Shown here piece after piece: positions 1-7,109 of a stretch of 32,355 bases of DNA. Below the pieces are notes generated by a model, which had not been told where the DNA came from, did not search any database, and was given only the letters and a program-made list of their open reading frames with translations. The stretch is from assembly GCA_024278455.1 (NCBI GenBank), contig JAJRTE010000154.1:1-32355 (forward strand). Direction: 5' to 3'. The DNA is from Myxococcota bacterium (GTDB lineage Bacteria; Myxococcota_A; UBA796; JAJRTE01). A program made the translations under genes and the position numbers. The first letter of the stretch is position 1, and every line of letters begins with the position of its first letter.

Positions 1-597
1 TGGCAGGCCTTTTCGCTCGCAAGCTTCGATTCCTGCCGGCGTGTCTTCGCGGGAAGAATCCGGATCGACCATGCCACGTCCCTCCACATCGATGTCAAGA
101 GCGATGCGATGTACCGGATCGCGGTACGATACAAGCCTCCGGACCGCCCGTGGATTACGGTATCGTCACCATCCCGGGACCTCCCGCGCGTGTCCACCTT
201 CGGCTGGCACCTGGTCGAGGTCAGGCTCGAGTCTCCCCGCGCCGCGAGTCGCCCTCGATCGCCTCCCGGTGCCGAACCCGATGGGGAAAACGGCCCGACA
301 CGCCGCAAAGGCACGACCGGCGCCGGCACCGTGGAGGTCGCGTTGCGGCTTTCCTACCACGAGCCATGCGCGACACTGTCGGGGAGCGTCTACGACGTTC
401 GCGGCGACATCGTGGCCGTGGACCTGCACCGCTGGCAAGGTCTGAGGCCGGGCATGCGCGGCCTGCTCAAGCACGATGGGGCGGTGGTCGGACGGGTGGA
501 AGTCGTCGGTGCTTCGGCCAAGAGCACCATTCTCCGCGTCGTGGAAAGTCGCGAACCACCCCAGGTGGGATTCCAGGTGCTGTTTCCCTGCCGGTAG
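1..597 (+). CDS. Hypothetical protein, 3' part only (N-terminus outside window)
   Basis: The frame is open from base 1 to a TAG at 595-597, so the 5' end lies beyond the window; about 198 residues are visible. Codons are GC-rich at third positions throughout, as expected for a real gene here. The last 65 residues (GDIVAVDLHRW, GLRPGMRGLLKH, GRVEVV, GFQVLFP) have the beta-strand and 'G-x-x-x-G-M ... VGRVEV' pattern of small beta-barrel domains such as the C-terminus of FlgT or the MreC barrel. That resemblance is weak and gives no function. The middle is rich in Arg, Pro and Ser and probably unstructured. It ends 13 bp before the heptamer array. Gene identity unknown. Confidence 0.6.
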   Translation, partial: WQAFSLASFDSCRRVFAGRIRIDHATSLHIDVKSDAMYRIAVRYKPPDRPWITVSSPSRDLPRVSTFGWHLVEVRLESPRAASRPRSPPGAEPDGENGPTRRKGTTGAGTVEVALRLSYHEPCATLSGSVYDVRGDIVAVDLHRWQGLRPGMRGLLKHDGAVVGRVEVVGASAKSTILRVVESREPPQVGFQVLFPCR

Positions 598-610
598 GCC
601 TTGCACGAAG

Positions 611-855
611 GAGTCGCGGGTCGCGGGTCACGGGTCGCGGGTCACGGGTCGCGAGTCGCGGGTCGCGGGTCACGGGTCGCAAGTCGCGAGTCGCGGGTCA
701 CGGGTCGCGGGTCGCGGGTCGCGGGTCGCGAGTCACGGGTCACGGGTCGCGGGTCGCGGGTCGCAAGTCACGGGTCGCGAGTCACGGGTCGCGGGTCACG
801 AGTCACGGGTCGCGAGTCACGGGTCACGGGTCGCAAGTCGCGGGTCGCGGGTCGG
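611..855. repeat. Tandem array of 35 heptamers, consensus GGGTCGC (RRGTCRC)
   Basis: Thirty-five 7-bp units run without a single insertion or deletion. By hand count: GGGTCGC x17, GGGTCAC x7, GAGTCAC x4, GAGTCGC x3, AAGTCGC x2, AAGTCAC x1 and a terminal GGGTCGG. Every change except the last is G-to-A at unit positions 1, 2 or 6. Because 7 is not a multiple of 3, all frames stay largely open and give spurious Arg/Ser/Val repeats; I do not call these coding. The array sits exactly between the stop of the upstream gene and the broken end of a helicase fragment. Confidence 0.97.
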
Positions 856-985
856 GCCACAGGAACCCGTGGTCCATCTCGTCGTGGACGAGCCGGCGGA
901 CGCGCTCATCCTCGATGGTGAGAAAGCTGTGGACATACTTGCCATAGTCGCCGACGACGCTGTCGCGGAGGTTGAAGACATCCAC
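845..985 (-). pseudogene. Severed N-terminus of a COG1205-type DEAD/DEAH helicase (DISARM/Druantia-like)
   Basis: Reading the minus strand from a GTG at 985 gives about 47 residues beginning MDVFNLRDSVVGDYGKYV and ending HDEMDHGFLWPDP. This matches, from memory, the conserved start of very large DEAD/DEAH-box helicases with DUF1998-type partners, as in DISARM DrmA or Druantia DruE: 'LRDxLVxDYxxYxxSFxxIxDxRIxxxV', then 'G(L/F)LWPxP', normally followed by 'LIQLNP'. Here the frame enters the heptamer array right after LWPDP and stops near 825. No ATPase motifs survive. The GTG lies one base after the stop of the upstream HTH gene, so the two were translated as an operon. I infer a truncated defence gene; the rest is not in this window. 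Confidence 0.7.
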
Positions 986-986
986 G

Positions 987-1196
987 TCAGCCCCCCCCTC
1001 CCGTGTCGCCGGGCGGCACCTTGCCGGGCTTCGGAGCTTCGATCCAGGCGTCGATGTCCTTCCAATTGAACCGCCGTTTCCCCCACACCTTGAAGGCCGG
1101 CTGGTCGCCGCGCTGGATCATCGTGCAGGCGGTTCTCTCGGCAGTCTTCAGAAGCGCGGCGACTTCCTCAATGGTTGGGACTGCATGTTGCAACAT
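987..1196 (-). CDS. Small excisionase/MerR-type helix-turn-helix protein
   Basis: A 69-residue protein. The core PTIEEVAALLKTAERTACTM followed by IQRGDQPAFKVWGKRRFNWK and DIDAWIE is the standard excisionase-family HTH (HTH_17): winged helix, a 'GxxPAxKVGxxWRF' hairpin, then 'xxDLDAWI'. The ATG at 1196 is chosen over an in-frame start at 1241 because it has an AGGAAGA Shine-Dalgarno and because 1241 lies inside the -10 of the promoter. The C-terminal tail is Gly/Pro-rich. It is followed after one base by the truncated helicase. Small HTH proteins of this class often begin defence operons or act as recombination directionality factors. Here the former is favoured by the helicase partner. It probably binds DNA; target unknown. 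Confidence 0.75.
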   Translation of the reverse strand: MLQHAVPTIEEVAALLKTAERTACTMIQRGDQPAFKVWGKRRFNWKDIDAWIEAPKPGKVPPGDTGGGG

Positions 1197-1532
1197 CGAG
1201 GGTCTTCCTGGGACAGGGGCGCAAAACCTGCGAGCCGACACGAATTGTCTCCTGTTTCTGATGGGATGTCAAGCCGGGTGATCCATGCGTGTTCGGATAG
1301 CGGGCTTCGCGGATGCCTTTCCAATTGAAACATGGCCACCGGTCTGCTTTTCTTCTTCGCAAGAAGCAACTAACGGGATGAGCACCCCGGAGCGGTGGAG
1401 CGCTGCTCTCATCGAGCACCTGCTGCTGTGCCGGGACCTCTCCTGGCGGCGGGCTGAAGAGGTCGACCTGGGTCTGGGCGAAACCAGCGCGCCACAGAGC
1501 CTCGAGGATGACCCGGCGTGCGCCAGGAGGCG
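1197..1532. other. Intergenic region between the HTH gene and the DUF364 gene
   Basis: Apart from the promoter at 1244-1272 I see no gene. A minus-strand frame through 1370-1530 stays open after the DUF364 stop but carries no recognisable motif or ribosome-binding site. It could be a decayed reading frame. One CTCGAG lies at 1501. Confidence 0.5.
1244..1272 (-). promoter_or_regulatory. Sigma-70-type promoter of the HTH/helicase remnant
   Basis: On the minus strand TTGACA (1272-1267) is followed by a 17-bp spacer and GACAAT (1249-1244). This is a perfect -35 and a 5/6 match at -10 with ideal spacing, about 40 nt upstream of the HTH ATG. Confidence 0.75.
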
Positions 1533-2303
1533 TCAACCGTTTCGCCCGTAGGGGCAGACCCGCTCGAGCCCGGCCAGGGCGCAGACGCCTGCCGCGGTCA
1601 CTCCGAAGACCAGGCCGGTCTTGCCCCGGTCCTGGATGGTCGCCCAGATCTCGTCGAACGTCCCGTTTTGCAACGTGGTTCCCGTCAACAGCACCACTTC
1701 CGATGCCTCGATGATGTCCTGTGTCTGCTCTGCACCGTCCCAGACCTGGACACCAAGCCGTTCCTTGCCGACGTTGCCCTGGTAGAGATCCGAAATGTGC
1801 ACCTGGGCGGCGCCAAACAGGTCGATCAGGTGGTCGGCGATTGCCGGATTGAGCCCAATCAGCCCCACCGTGGTCTTGCCATGTCTCTCGAGGATACGGT
1901 TGGCGATTTCTCTGCCACATCTTTCCGGGTCGTCGTCCTTGCAGTGTACCGTCGCGCATGCCCGTCCCAGGTGGGCCAACACCGCGTTGAGCGTGGCGAT
2001 GTAGATGGCGCGGTTCTGGTTGGACGTCCATTCCAGCTCGAGCACCCCGGAGAGGGTGCCCGTGAACTCGCGGGGGGCATCAGTGAATGCCTGCCCCCGG
2101 GCGCCGAGACATCTGGCCTCGAGGATGCGTTCCTTGCCCCGGATAATGGGGAAATCCCGCCTGCCGGGCGTCCCGATGGCCTCTTCGGGCGTGAGTGGTC
2201 TTCCCAGGACGGCGACTTCGGCCTCGAGGAGATTCTCGTTCCGGACGATCTCGAGGAACTGTGCCCGAGTCTGCTCGAGGATGGGGATCGGGGTGCGGCA
2301 CAT
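1533..2303 (-). CDS. DUF4213/DUF364 family protein (putative heavy-metal chelation domain)
   Basis: 256 residues. The N-terminal half (about 1-105) fits DUF4213 and the C-terminal half fits DUF364, a Rossmann-like fold annotated as putative heavy-metal chelation. Supporting features are GKTTVGLIGLNPAIADHLI, the sugar-nucleotide-like strand/helix succession, VVLLTGTTLQNGTFDEIW and a C-terminal 'GVTAAGVCALAGLERVCPYG' with two cysteines, typical of the family end. The ATG at 2303 is preceded by AAAGGAG at 8 nt. It is cytosolic with no signal peptide. It is transcribed away from the ArsA-like pair across a 359-bp gap. No substrate is known for the family; homologues in other genomes sit near metal or molybdenum genes, but nothing here confirms that. 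Confidence 0.75.
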   Translation of the reverse strand: MCRTPIPILEQTRAQFLEIVRNENLLEAEVAVLGRPLTPEEAIGTPGRRDFPIIRGKERILEARCLGARGQAFTDAPREFTGTLSGVLELEWTSNQNRAIYIATLNAVLAHLGRACATVHCKDDDPERCGREIANRILERHGKTTVGLIGLNPAIADHLIDLFGAAQVHISDLYQGNVGKERLGVQVWDGAEQTQDIIEASEVVLLTGTTLQNGTFDEIWATIQDRGKTGLVFGVTAAGVCALAGLERVCPYGRNG

Positions 2304-2662
2304 TGGCAGTCTCCTTTGGAGGGGCGGACAGTGCCGGGGTCGCCGGCGCGGGACCCCTGCCAGGAACCTGGGCTATCCCCGGGGCGGTGGCAAGCGCAAT
2401 CTTCACGCGACGGGTGACTTGTTCGGGATGCCTCGCTTCTGGCCTCCTGCGCCGTCATCCCGGGGTGGGCAGGCCGCCTCGCCGCGACGCTGGCCTTTTC
2501 TTCACGCTGCACCCGGGCTGCAATTGTTCCACCGGCGCTGTACCCCGGTGCCCGGGTCCCGCCCGATGACCGGGGCCGGCGGGCGGCCGCAAACGTCGAA
2601 CGCGCTTGACGTTCCAGAAATCGTTGATAATACTCTCTGTTCTGAAACGGGAGAAGTGCCAC
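2304..2662. other. Divergent intergenic region upstream of the DUF364 and ArsA-like genes
   Basis: No convincing gene. It contains GC-rich inverted segments around 2540-2590 and the candidate promoter of the ArsA-like operon at its right edge. Confidence 0.5.
2605..2631 (+). promoter_or_regulatory. Candidate promoter of the ArsA-like operon
   Basis: CTTGAC (2605-2610; TTGACG at 2606-2611) is followed by GATAAT (2626-2631, 5/6 match to -10). The spacing is 14-15 bp, shorter than ideal, so exact boxes are uncertain. The short AT-rich stretch here is unusual in this region and lies 31 nt before the start codon. Confidence 0.45.
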
Positions 2663-3805
2663 ATGCCGACGCAACCGCTGGACAGTGCCGCAGCAGCCCG
2701 AACGTTCGAGCAACGTTCCCTTTCCGGTCTCCAGCAACTGTTTGCCCGCAGGGTGGTTCTCGTCACAGGCAAGGGCGGTGTCGGCCGGACGACGGTGGCC
2801 GCAGCGTTGGCCCGTCTTGGTGCCGAACAGGGTCGCAGGGTTTTGCTTGCCGAGTTCGAGGAGCCATCGAGTCTGCGCACGTCTCCGCTGGCAGGCCAGT
2901 TCGGAGAAGACGTTTTTCCTGATGTGCCCAGGTTGGTGGGAGAGAACATCTGGGGCGTGACACTCCACGTGGTGAAGGGCACGGAACTCTTCCTGACCTC
3001 TCTGTTCCGGGTCGCGGCCCTGGCCCGGCTGGCCTTGCGCACCGCCCCCTTGCGCCGAATGCTCCACTCGGGTCCGTCGTTTCACGAAATGGGGGTGCTC
3101 TACCACCTGCTGCACCACTTGAAGGCCACCCGGCCCGACAAGGAATGGGTGTACGACCTGGTGATCCTCGACATGCCGGCCACGGGACACACCCTGGCGC
3201 TGACGGATCTCCCTCGAGTCCTGTTGCGGCTCGTCTCGAGGGGGCCCATCGCCAGGGCGATGCGGGAAGGGCAGTCCTTCATGAACGACCCGGACCAGGC
3301 GGTCGCGTGCGTCGTGACCTTGCCGGAACCCTTGCCCGTTTCCGAGTGCCTGGAACTGCTTGAAGGACTCGCCGAGACCGACGTGCACGTGGGCGCGGTG
3401 CTGGCCAACCGCCTGCCGCACAACCCGTTCACCGAGGAGGAGCAGGCGGCGCTCGAGACCATCCTGGAAGGCCGGGAAGTCCGGGGGCAGGCGTTGCTCG
3501 ACCGTATCCGCCGGACCGACGCCGCGCTGGCCAGGCTGGGAAAAAGTATCGGTGTGCCGCTCATCCTCGTCGGGGAGGTGGACGACGGGCCGGTGTCGGA
3601 GGGGGTGGTGGATGCCCTCCGCGCGGACCTGCGCAAGGACGCGCCCCCCGGTGGACTCCCGGCCGAACCGGAACATCCAGGGGACGTCGAGGACGCTACC
3701 GCCGCCGATCCTCCCCGTCCGTCGAACGTGACCCCCCTGCCGGTCCGGACGCTCGAGCCAGCGGAAGGGGCGCACGGCGGTGTCCCGCCCAGGGAGCGAC
3801 CATGA
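2663..3805 (+). CDS. ArsA/Get3-family ATPase, subunit A, with Walker lysine replaced by Arg
   Basis: 380 residues from the ATG at 2663, preceded by GGGAGAAG at 7 nt. It belongs to the ArsA/Get3 anion-transporting ATPase family: deviant P-loop GKGGVGRT at residues 36-43, switch-like DLVILDMPATGHTLAL, and the 'GAVLANRL' strand typical of the fold. The signature lysine (K37) is present, but the phosphate-binding Walker lysine is Arg (R42; codon CGG). About 45 disordered Pro/Glu-rich residues end the protein. Its stop overlaps the next gene's ATG (ATGA), so the two are coupled. Adjacent ArsA-like pairs of this kind resemble mycobacterial Rv3679/Rv3680, which form a heteromeric Get3-like complex. 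A partly inactive ATPase subunit is therefore the likeliest role. No arsenic genes lie nearby. Confidence 0.85.
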   Translation: MPTQPLDSAAAARTFEQRSLSGLQQLFARRVVLVTGKGGVGRTTVAAALARLGAEQGRRVLLAEFEEPSSLRTSPLAGQFGEDVFPDVPRLVGENIWGVTLHVVKGTELFLTSLFRVAALARLALRTAPLRRMLHSGPSFHEMGVLYHLLHHLKATRPDKEWVYDLVILDMPATGHTLALTDLPRVLLRLVSRGPIARAMREGQSFMNDPDQAVACVVTLPEPLPVSECLELLEGLAETDVHVGAVLANRLPHNPFTEEEQAALETILEGREVRGQALLDRIRRTDAALARLGKSIGVPLILVGEVDDGPVSEGVVDALRADLRKDAPPGGLPAEPEHPGDVEDATAADPPRPSNVTPLPVRTLEPAEGAHGGVPPRERP

Positions 3806-5013
3806 GCCTGGAGCCGCTCCTCGAGAGCAAGCGTATCTTCATTTGCGCCGGCACAGGGGGAGTTGGCAAGACGTCGGTGTCGGCGGCCATCGGGCTGGGA
3901 GCGGCCCAGCGGGGGCGCCGGGTGCTCGTCCTGACCATCGATCCATCACGGAGGCTTGCCGAGGCCCTGGGCATCCAGAAGAACACGCCGAAACCGATCC
4001 CGCTGTCCGTTTCCGACGCCCGCGCAGTGGGGATCGTTCCCCCGGGCTCCCTCGCGGTGTGGGTGCTGGATCCCAGGCGGGTCTCGGACGAGACCGTCAG
4101 ACGGCTGGCCCCGTCGCCGGAGAGTGCCGAACGGATGATGGCAAATCCCATCTACCAGCAGGTGACCAACCTGATTGCCGGGATGCAGGAATACACGGCG
4201 ATGGAGGCTCTACACGGGTTCGTGCAGGAAGGCCGCTATGACATCGTCGTGCTGGACACGCCGCCGTCCCGCAACGCGCTCAATTTCCTCGAGGCGCCGC
4301 GCAGGTTGAAGGAATCCAGCGACAGCCGCCTGCTCGATCTGATACTCCCTCGAGAAGGAGGAAAGAAGGGTACGACCCGGCGGTTCGTCGAACGGGTTCT
4401 CAGCGCAGTGTTCGGCGAGGAGTTCTTCGGGGATCTCCAGGTCTTTTTCAGGGCGTTCCGGGGGCTGTTCGCCCAGCTCAACGGCCACGCCCAGGCCATG
4501 CGCGTGCGACTCGCCGAACCGGACGTGGCGTTCATCCTGGTCGGTGTGGGTGGAGAACAATCCCTGGCGCAGGCCCATGACTTCGAGGAACGCATACGTG
4601 AGTTGGGCCTGCCCCTCGAGGCCATCGTGTTCAACCGGTCCCTGGTCCCCCTGGCACGACGCCCGTTCCTGGATCCTGGCGAACTCTCCCGCGACCACCC
4701 ATCGGTCCACCAGAGGGCGCTCGGCAAACTCCACGCCCTGGCCCGGAAAGAGGCTCGAGAAATCGACCGGGCGTGCGCCGAGGCCGATGCGCTCGCCGAC
4801 CGGTCGGATGTGCCGGTAGTCACCGTTCCGGAGATGGGGAGCGGGGTCGATGACCTTACGGGGCTCGCCGCGGTCGCGGATTGGCTGTTCCGAGGAGAGG
4901 CTCGAGATCATCCCGCCGCGCAGGACCAGGAGCCGTCTCCGAACGGTGCGCGACAGGCTCCGTCCCAGGCCCCGGGAACACCCCCCCTCCGTATCGCGAA
5001 CCCGGTGTCCTGA
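3802..5013 (+). CDS. ArsA/Get3-family ATPase, subunit B, lacking the signature lysine
   Basis: 403 residues. The P-loop is CAGTGGVGKTS (residues 15-25): the Walker lysine K23 is intact, but the family's signature lysine is Thr18. Further family features are VLTIDPSRRLAEALG (the 'TDPA' switch I region) and DIVVLDTPPSRNALNFL (switch II). The middle region (about 170-250), with FGEEFFGDLQVFFRAF and GLFAQLNG, corresponds to the helical subdomain that binds hydrophobic cargo in Get3. It overlaps the upstream gene by 4 bp. The two subunits have mirror-image P-loop defects, so a heterodimer with one or two composite sites is a reasonable inference. The last 40 residues are disordered. The role may be membrane-protein targeting; arsenite efflux is less likely. 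Confidence 0.88.
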   Translation: MSLEPLLESKRIFICAGTGGVGKTSVSAAIGLGAAQRGRRVLVLTIDPSRRLAEALGIQKNTPKPIPLSVSDARAVGIVPPGSLAVWVLDPRRVSDETVRRLAPSPESAERMMANPIYQQVTNLIAGMQEYTAMEALHGFVQEGRYDIVVLDTPPSRNALNFLEAPRRLKESSDSRLLDLILPREGGKKGTTRRFVERVLSAVFGEEFFGDLQVFFRAFRGLFAQLNGHAQAMRVRLAEPDVAFILVGVGGEQSLAQAHDFEERIRELGLPLEAIVFNRSLVPLARRPFLDPGELSRDHPSVHQRALGKLHALARKEAREIDRACAEADALADRSDVPVVTVPEMGSGVDDLTGLAAVADWLFRGEARDHPAAQDQEPSPNGARQAPSQAPGTPPLRIANPVS

Positions 5014-5045
5014 CCCGGGCAGCACACGGTCGAAGGACGACACTC

Positions 5046-7109
5046 GTGCCGCATGAACCGCCAACACCGGTGCCCGGGCCTGGCTTCCCGGGCCGGCGAG
5101 CCGCTTCCGTGGTCGTACCCGGCCTCGTCGCCCTGTTCCTTGCGACCTGGTTTCGCACCGCGTGGGTCTGTGACGACGCCTACATCACCTTCCGAACCCT
5201 GGACAACCTCTGGCACGGCTTCGGGCCGGTGTTCAACGCCGGAGAACGTGTCCAGGGATATACGCACCCCCTCTGGATGCTCCTGGTCGGCACGTTCTAC
5301 GGGTTCACCGGTGAGCCCTATTTCACCTCCCTCGCCCTCTCGGCAGGGTGCGTCCTGGCGACGCTCGTGGTGCTCGCCCGGAGGGTCGCGCGTGACACCG
5401 CGCACGCCGCGGTGGCGCTGCTCCTGCTGCACCTGTCCCGGGCCTTCGTGGACTACTCGAGTTCCGGCCTGGAAAACCCGCTCACCCACCTGCTGCTGAT
5501 CCTGTTCATCGCCTCGTGGCTTCGGTGGCGAAACCGCTCGCCCCAGGACCGCTCCTCGACCAGATCCTCGTTCTCCCTGTGGCTCACGGGCAGCTTCCTC
5601 GCCCTCACACGCCCGGACGCAGTCCTGCTCGTGCTTCCTGCGCTCGTCCTGGTCCTTAGGAATTCCCGGGGCAGGCACGCGAGGTCGTCCCTGGCCGCAG
5701 GGCTTCTTCCCCTGATGGCATGGGAGACGTTCTCCCTCTTCTACTACGGATCGCTCATCCCCAACACCGCCCTGGCCAAGCTGGCCACCGGCATTTCCAC
5801 CGCAACGCTGATACCCCATGGCGTGCACTACTTGCTCGACTCACTGGCTCGAGACCCCATCACCCTGACCGTGGTGGTCGCAGGCATCGGGTTCTCGGTA
5901 CGACAGAAACACCGGACGCTGCTTCCGCTCGGCGCGGGCGTCCTCCTCTATCTCCTGTTCGTGGTGCGCATCGGAGGGGACTTCATGAGCGGGAGATTCC
6001 TTGCCGCACCCCTGGTCGTCGCGACCGGTATCGTCGCCGCAACGCCGCTCCACGCCCTCTGCCACTCGTACCGGCGTCTCGTCCCCGTGCTCACCGGGAT
6101 TCTCCTCCTGGGTCTCACGGGCTCCCGCCCCACCTTCCTTTCGGGCCCGGACTACGGAGCAGACGCCGGTTCGGATGACGCCATCGGAATCACTGACGAG
6201 CGGGCCCGATACTTCCCCACGACCGGGCTGTGGCGTGCCCACACCCCCTTTCGTCCTCCCTCCCATCCCTGGGTCGCCGATGGCCGGACGCTCCGGGCCA
6301 CCGCCGAAACAAGAGGCCGACAGGTGGTCATTCGCTTCGCCGTGGGCATGGTCGGTTTCTACGCCGGACCCGATGTCCACATCGCCGATGTGTACGCACT
6401 CACCGATCCACTTCTCGCCAGGCTGCGTTGCAACCAGCGCGAAGGGGGATTCCGAATCGGCCACTTCGCCCGCTGGCTGCCCGGTGGCTACCTCGAATCG
6501 TTGAGAGAAAACCGGAACCTCGTCACCAATACCGACCTGGCACGGTACTATGACAAGCTTTCACTGGTTATTCGAGGCCGTTTGTGGGACCTCAACCGGC
6601 TGGAAGCCGTGGTCGGACTGAACTTGGGTAAGTACGACCAGTGGTTGGATGCCTACCGGGACCCGCCCCGATGGCAGGTTCCGCTGGCTCGAGTCGACAG
6701 GCCTGCTCCGCCGGACCGGACCCGCTGGGACGCCAGGGGCACGTTCGTGCTTTCCCGGAAAGGCATGGTCGTCACGCTCGATTCCCCCTCCCACGCAGCC
6801 GGCATCGAGCTGAGCCTCGACCGGAACGACGACTACCGGATAACGTTTCTCCTCGGCGATCTGCCGCTCGGCTCCGCGGTCGTCGAGAAGCTCGAGGAGA
6901 CCCGCCGGGGCCTGGCCACACGCGAAGTCGTGGTCCCGGAACCGGCACGGACAAGGGGATTCGACGCGGTGGGAATCGTCCCTGTCGATGGAGACTTCGC
7001 CTGGGCGCTGGGACACCTGCACATCCGTCAGCCGGATCCAGGATCAGCAGCACGGGATCGGGCCGAGGCGGTCGATCGCCCGGATCGAGGATCCGACTCC
7101 GGACAATAG
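5046..7109 (+). CDS. GT-C family polytopic membrane glycosyltransferase (AftB/LphB-like)
   Basis: 687 residues from a GTG at 5046 with GAAGGA at 8 nt; earlier in-frame starts would overlap the previous gene by over 130 bp. After one N-terminal membrane helix comes a loop with CDDAYITFRTLDNLWHGFG and ERVQGYTHPLWML. This is the acidic first-loop motif (D43, D44) seen in GT-C enzymes that use polyprenyl-phosphate sugars, and it resembles mycobacterial AftB and Legionella LphB. About 8-9 further hydrophobic segments run to residue ~385, including RPDAVLLVLPALVLVL and FYYGSLIPNTALAKL. The C-terminal ~270 residues are soluble and probably periplasmic. It lies 32 bp after the ArsA-like pair, probably co-transcribed. 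Its 3' end overlaps the convergent lipoprotein gene by 82 bp. Acceptor and sugar unknown. Confidence 0.75.
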   Translation: MPHEPPTPVPGPGFPGRRAASVVVPGLVALFLATWFRTAWVCDDAYITFRTLDNLWHGFGPVFNAGERVQGYTHPLWMLLVGTFYGFTGEPYFTSLALSAGCVLATLVVLARRVARDTAHAAVALLLLHLSRAFVDYSSSGLENPLTHLLLILFIASWLRWRNRSPQDRSSTRSSFSLWLTGSFLALTRPDAVLLVLPALVLVLRNSRGRHARSSLAAGLLPLMAWETFSLFYYGSLIPNTALAKLATGISTATLIPHGVHYLLDSLARDPITLTVVVAGIGFSVRQKHRTLLPLGAGVLLYLLFVVRIGGDFMSGRFLAAPLVVATGIVAATPLHALCHSYRRLVPVLTGILLLGLTGSRPTFLSGPDYGADAGSDDAIGITDERARYFPTTGLWRAHTPFRPPSHPWVADGRTLRATAETRGRQVVIRFAVGMVGFYAGPDVHIADVYALTDPLLARLRCNQREGGFRIGHFARWLPGGYLESLRENRNLVTNTDLARYYDKLSLVIRGRLWDLNRLEAVVGLNLGKYDQWLDAYRDPPRWQVPLARVDRPAPPDRTRWDARGTFVLSRKGMVVTLDSPSHAAGIELSLDRNDDYRITFLLGDLPLGSAVVEKLEETRRGLATREVVVPEPARTRGFDAVGIVPVDGDFAWALGHLHIRQPDPGSAARDRAEAVDRPDRGSDSGQ

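Noticed and set aside
611..855. CRISPR array
   Set aside because: Units are 7 bp and contiguous, with no spacers and no cas genes.
601..921. Open frames through the heptamer array giving long Gly-Ser-Arg-Val repeats
   Set aside because: A 7-bp repeat without stops keeps every frame open; all three give similar low-complexity peptides and none has a ribosome-binding site.
1060..1329. Repeated TTCCAATTGAA at 1060 and 1319 as a duplication trace
   Set aside because: Eleven bases with no similarity around them; chance cannot be excluded.
1860..3775. Long minus-strand frame across the ArsA-like gene
   Set aside because: High-GC shadow of the plus-strand ATPase; His/Arg/Gln-rich with no motifs.
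2663..5013. Arsenite-efflux operon
   Set aside because: No arsB, arsR, arsC or arsD, and the proteins lack an obvious arsenite-binding cysteine set; Get3-like function is preferred.
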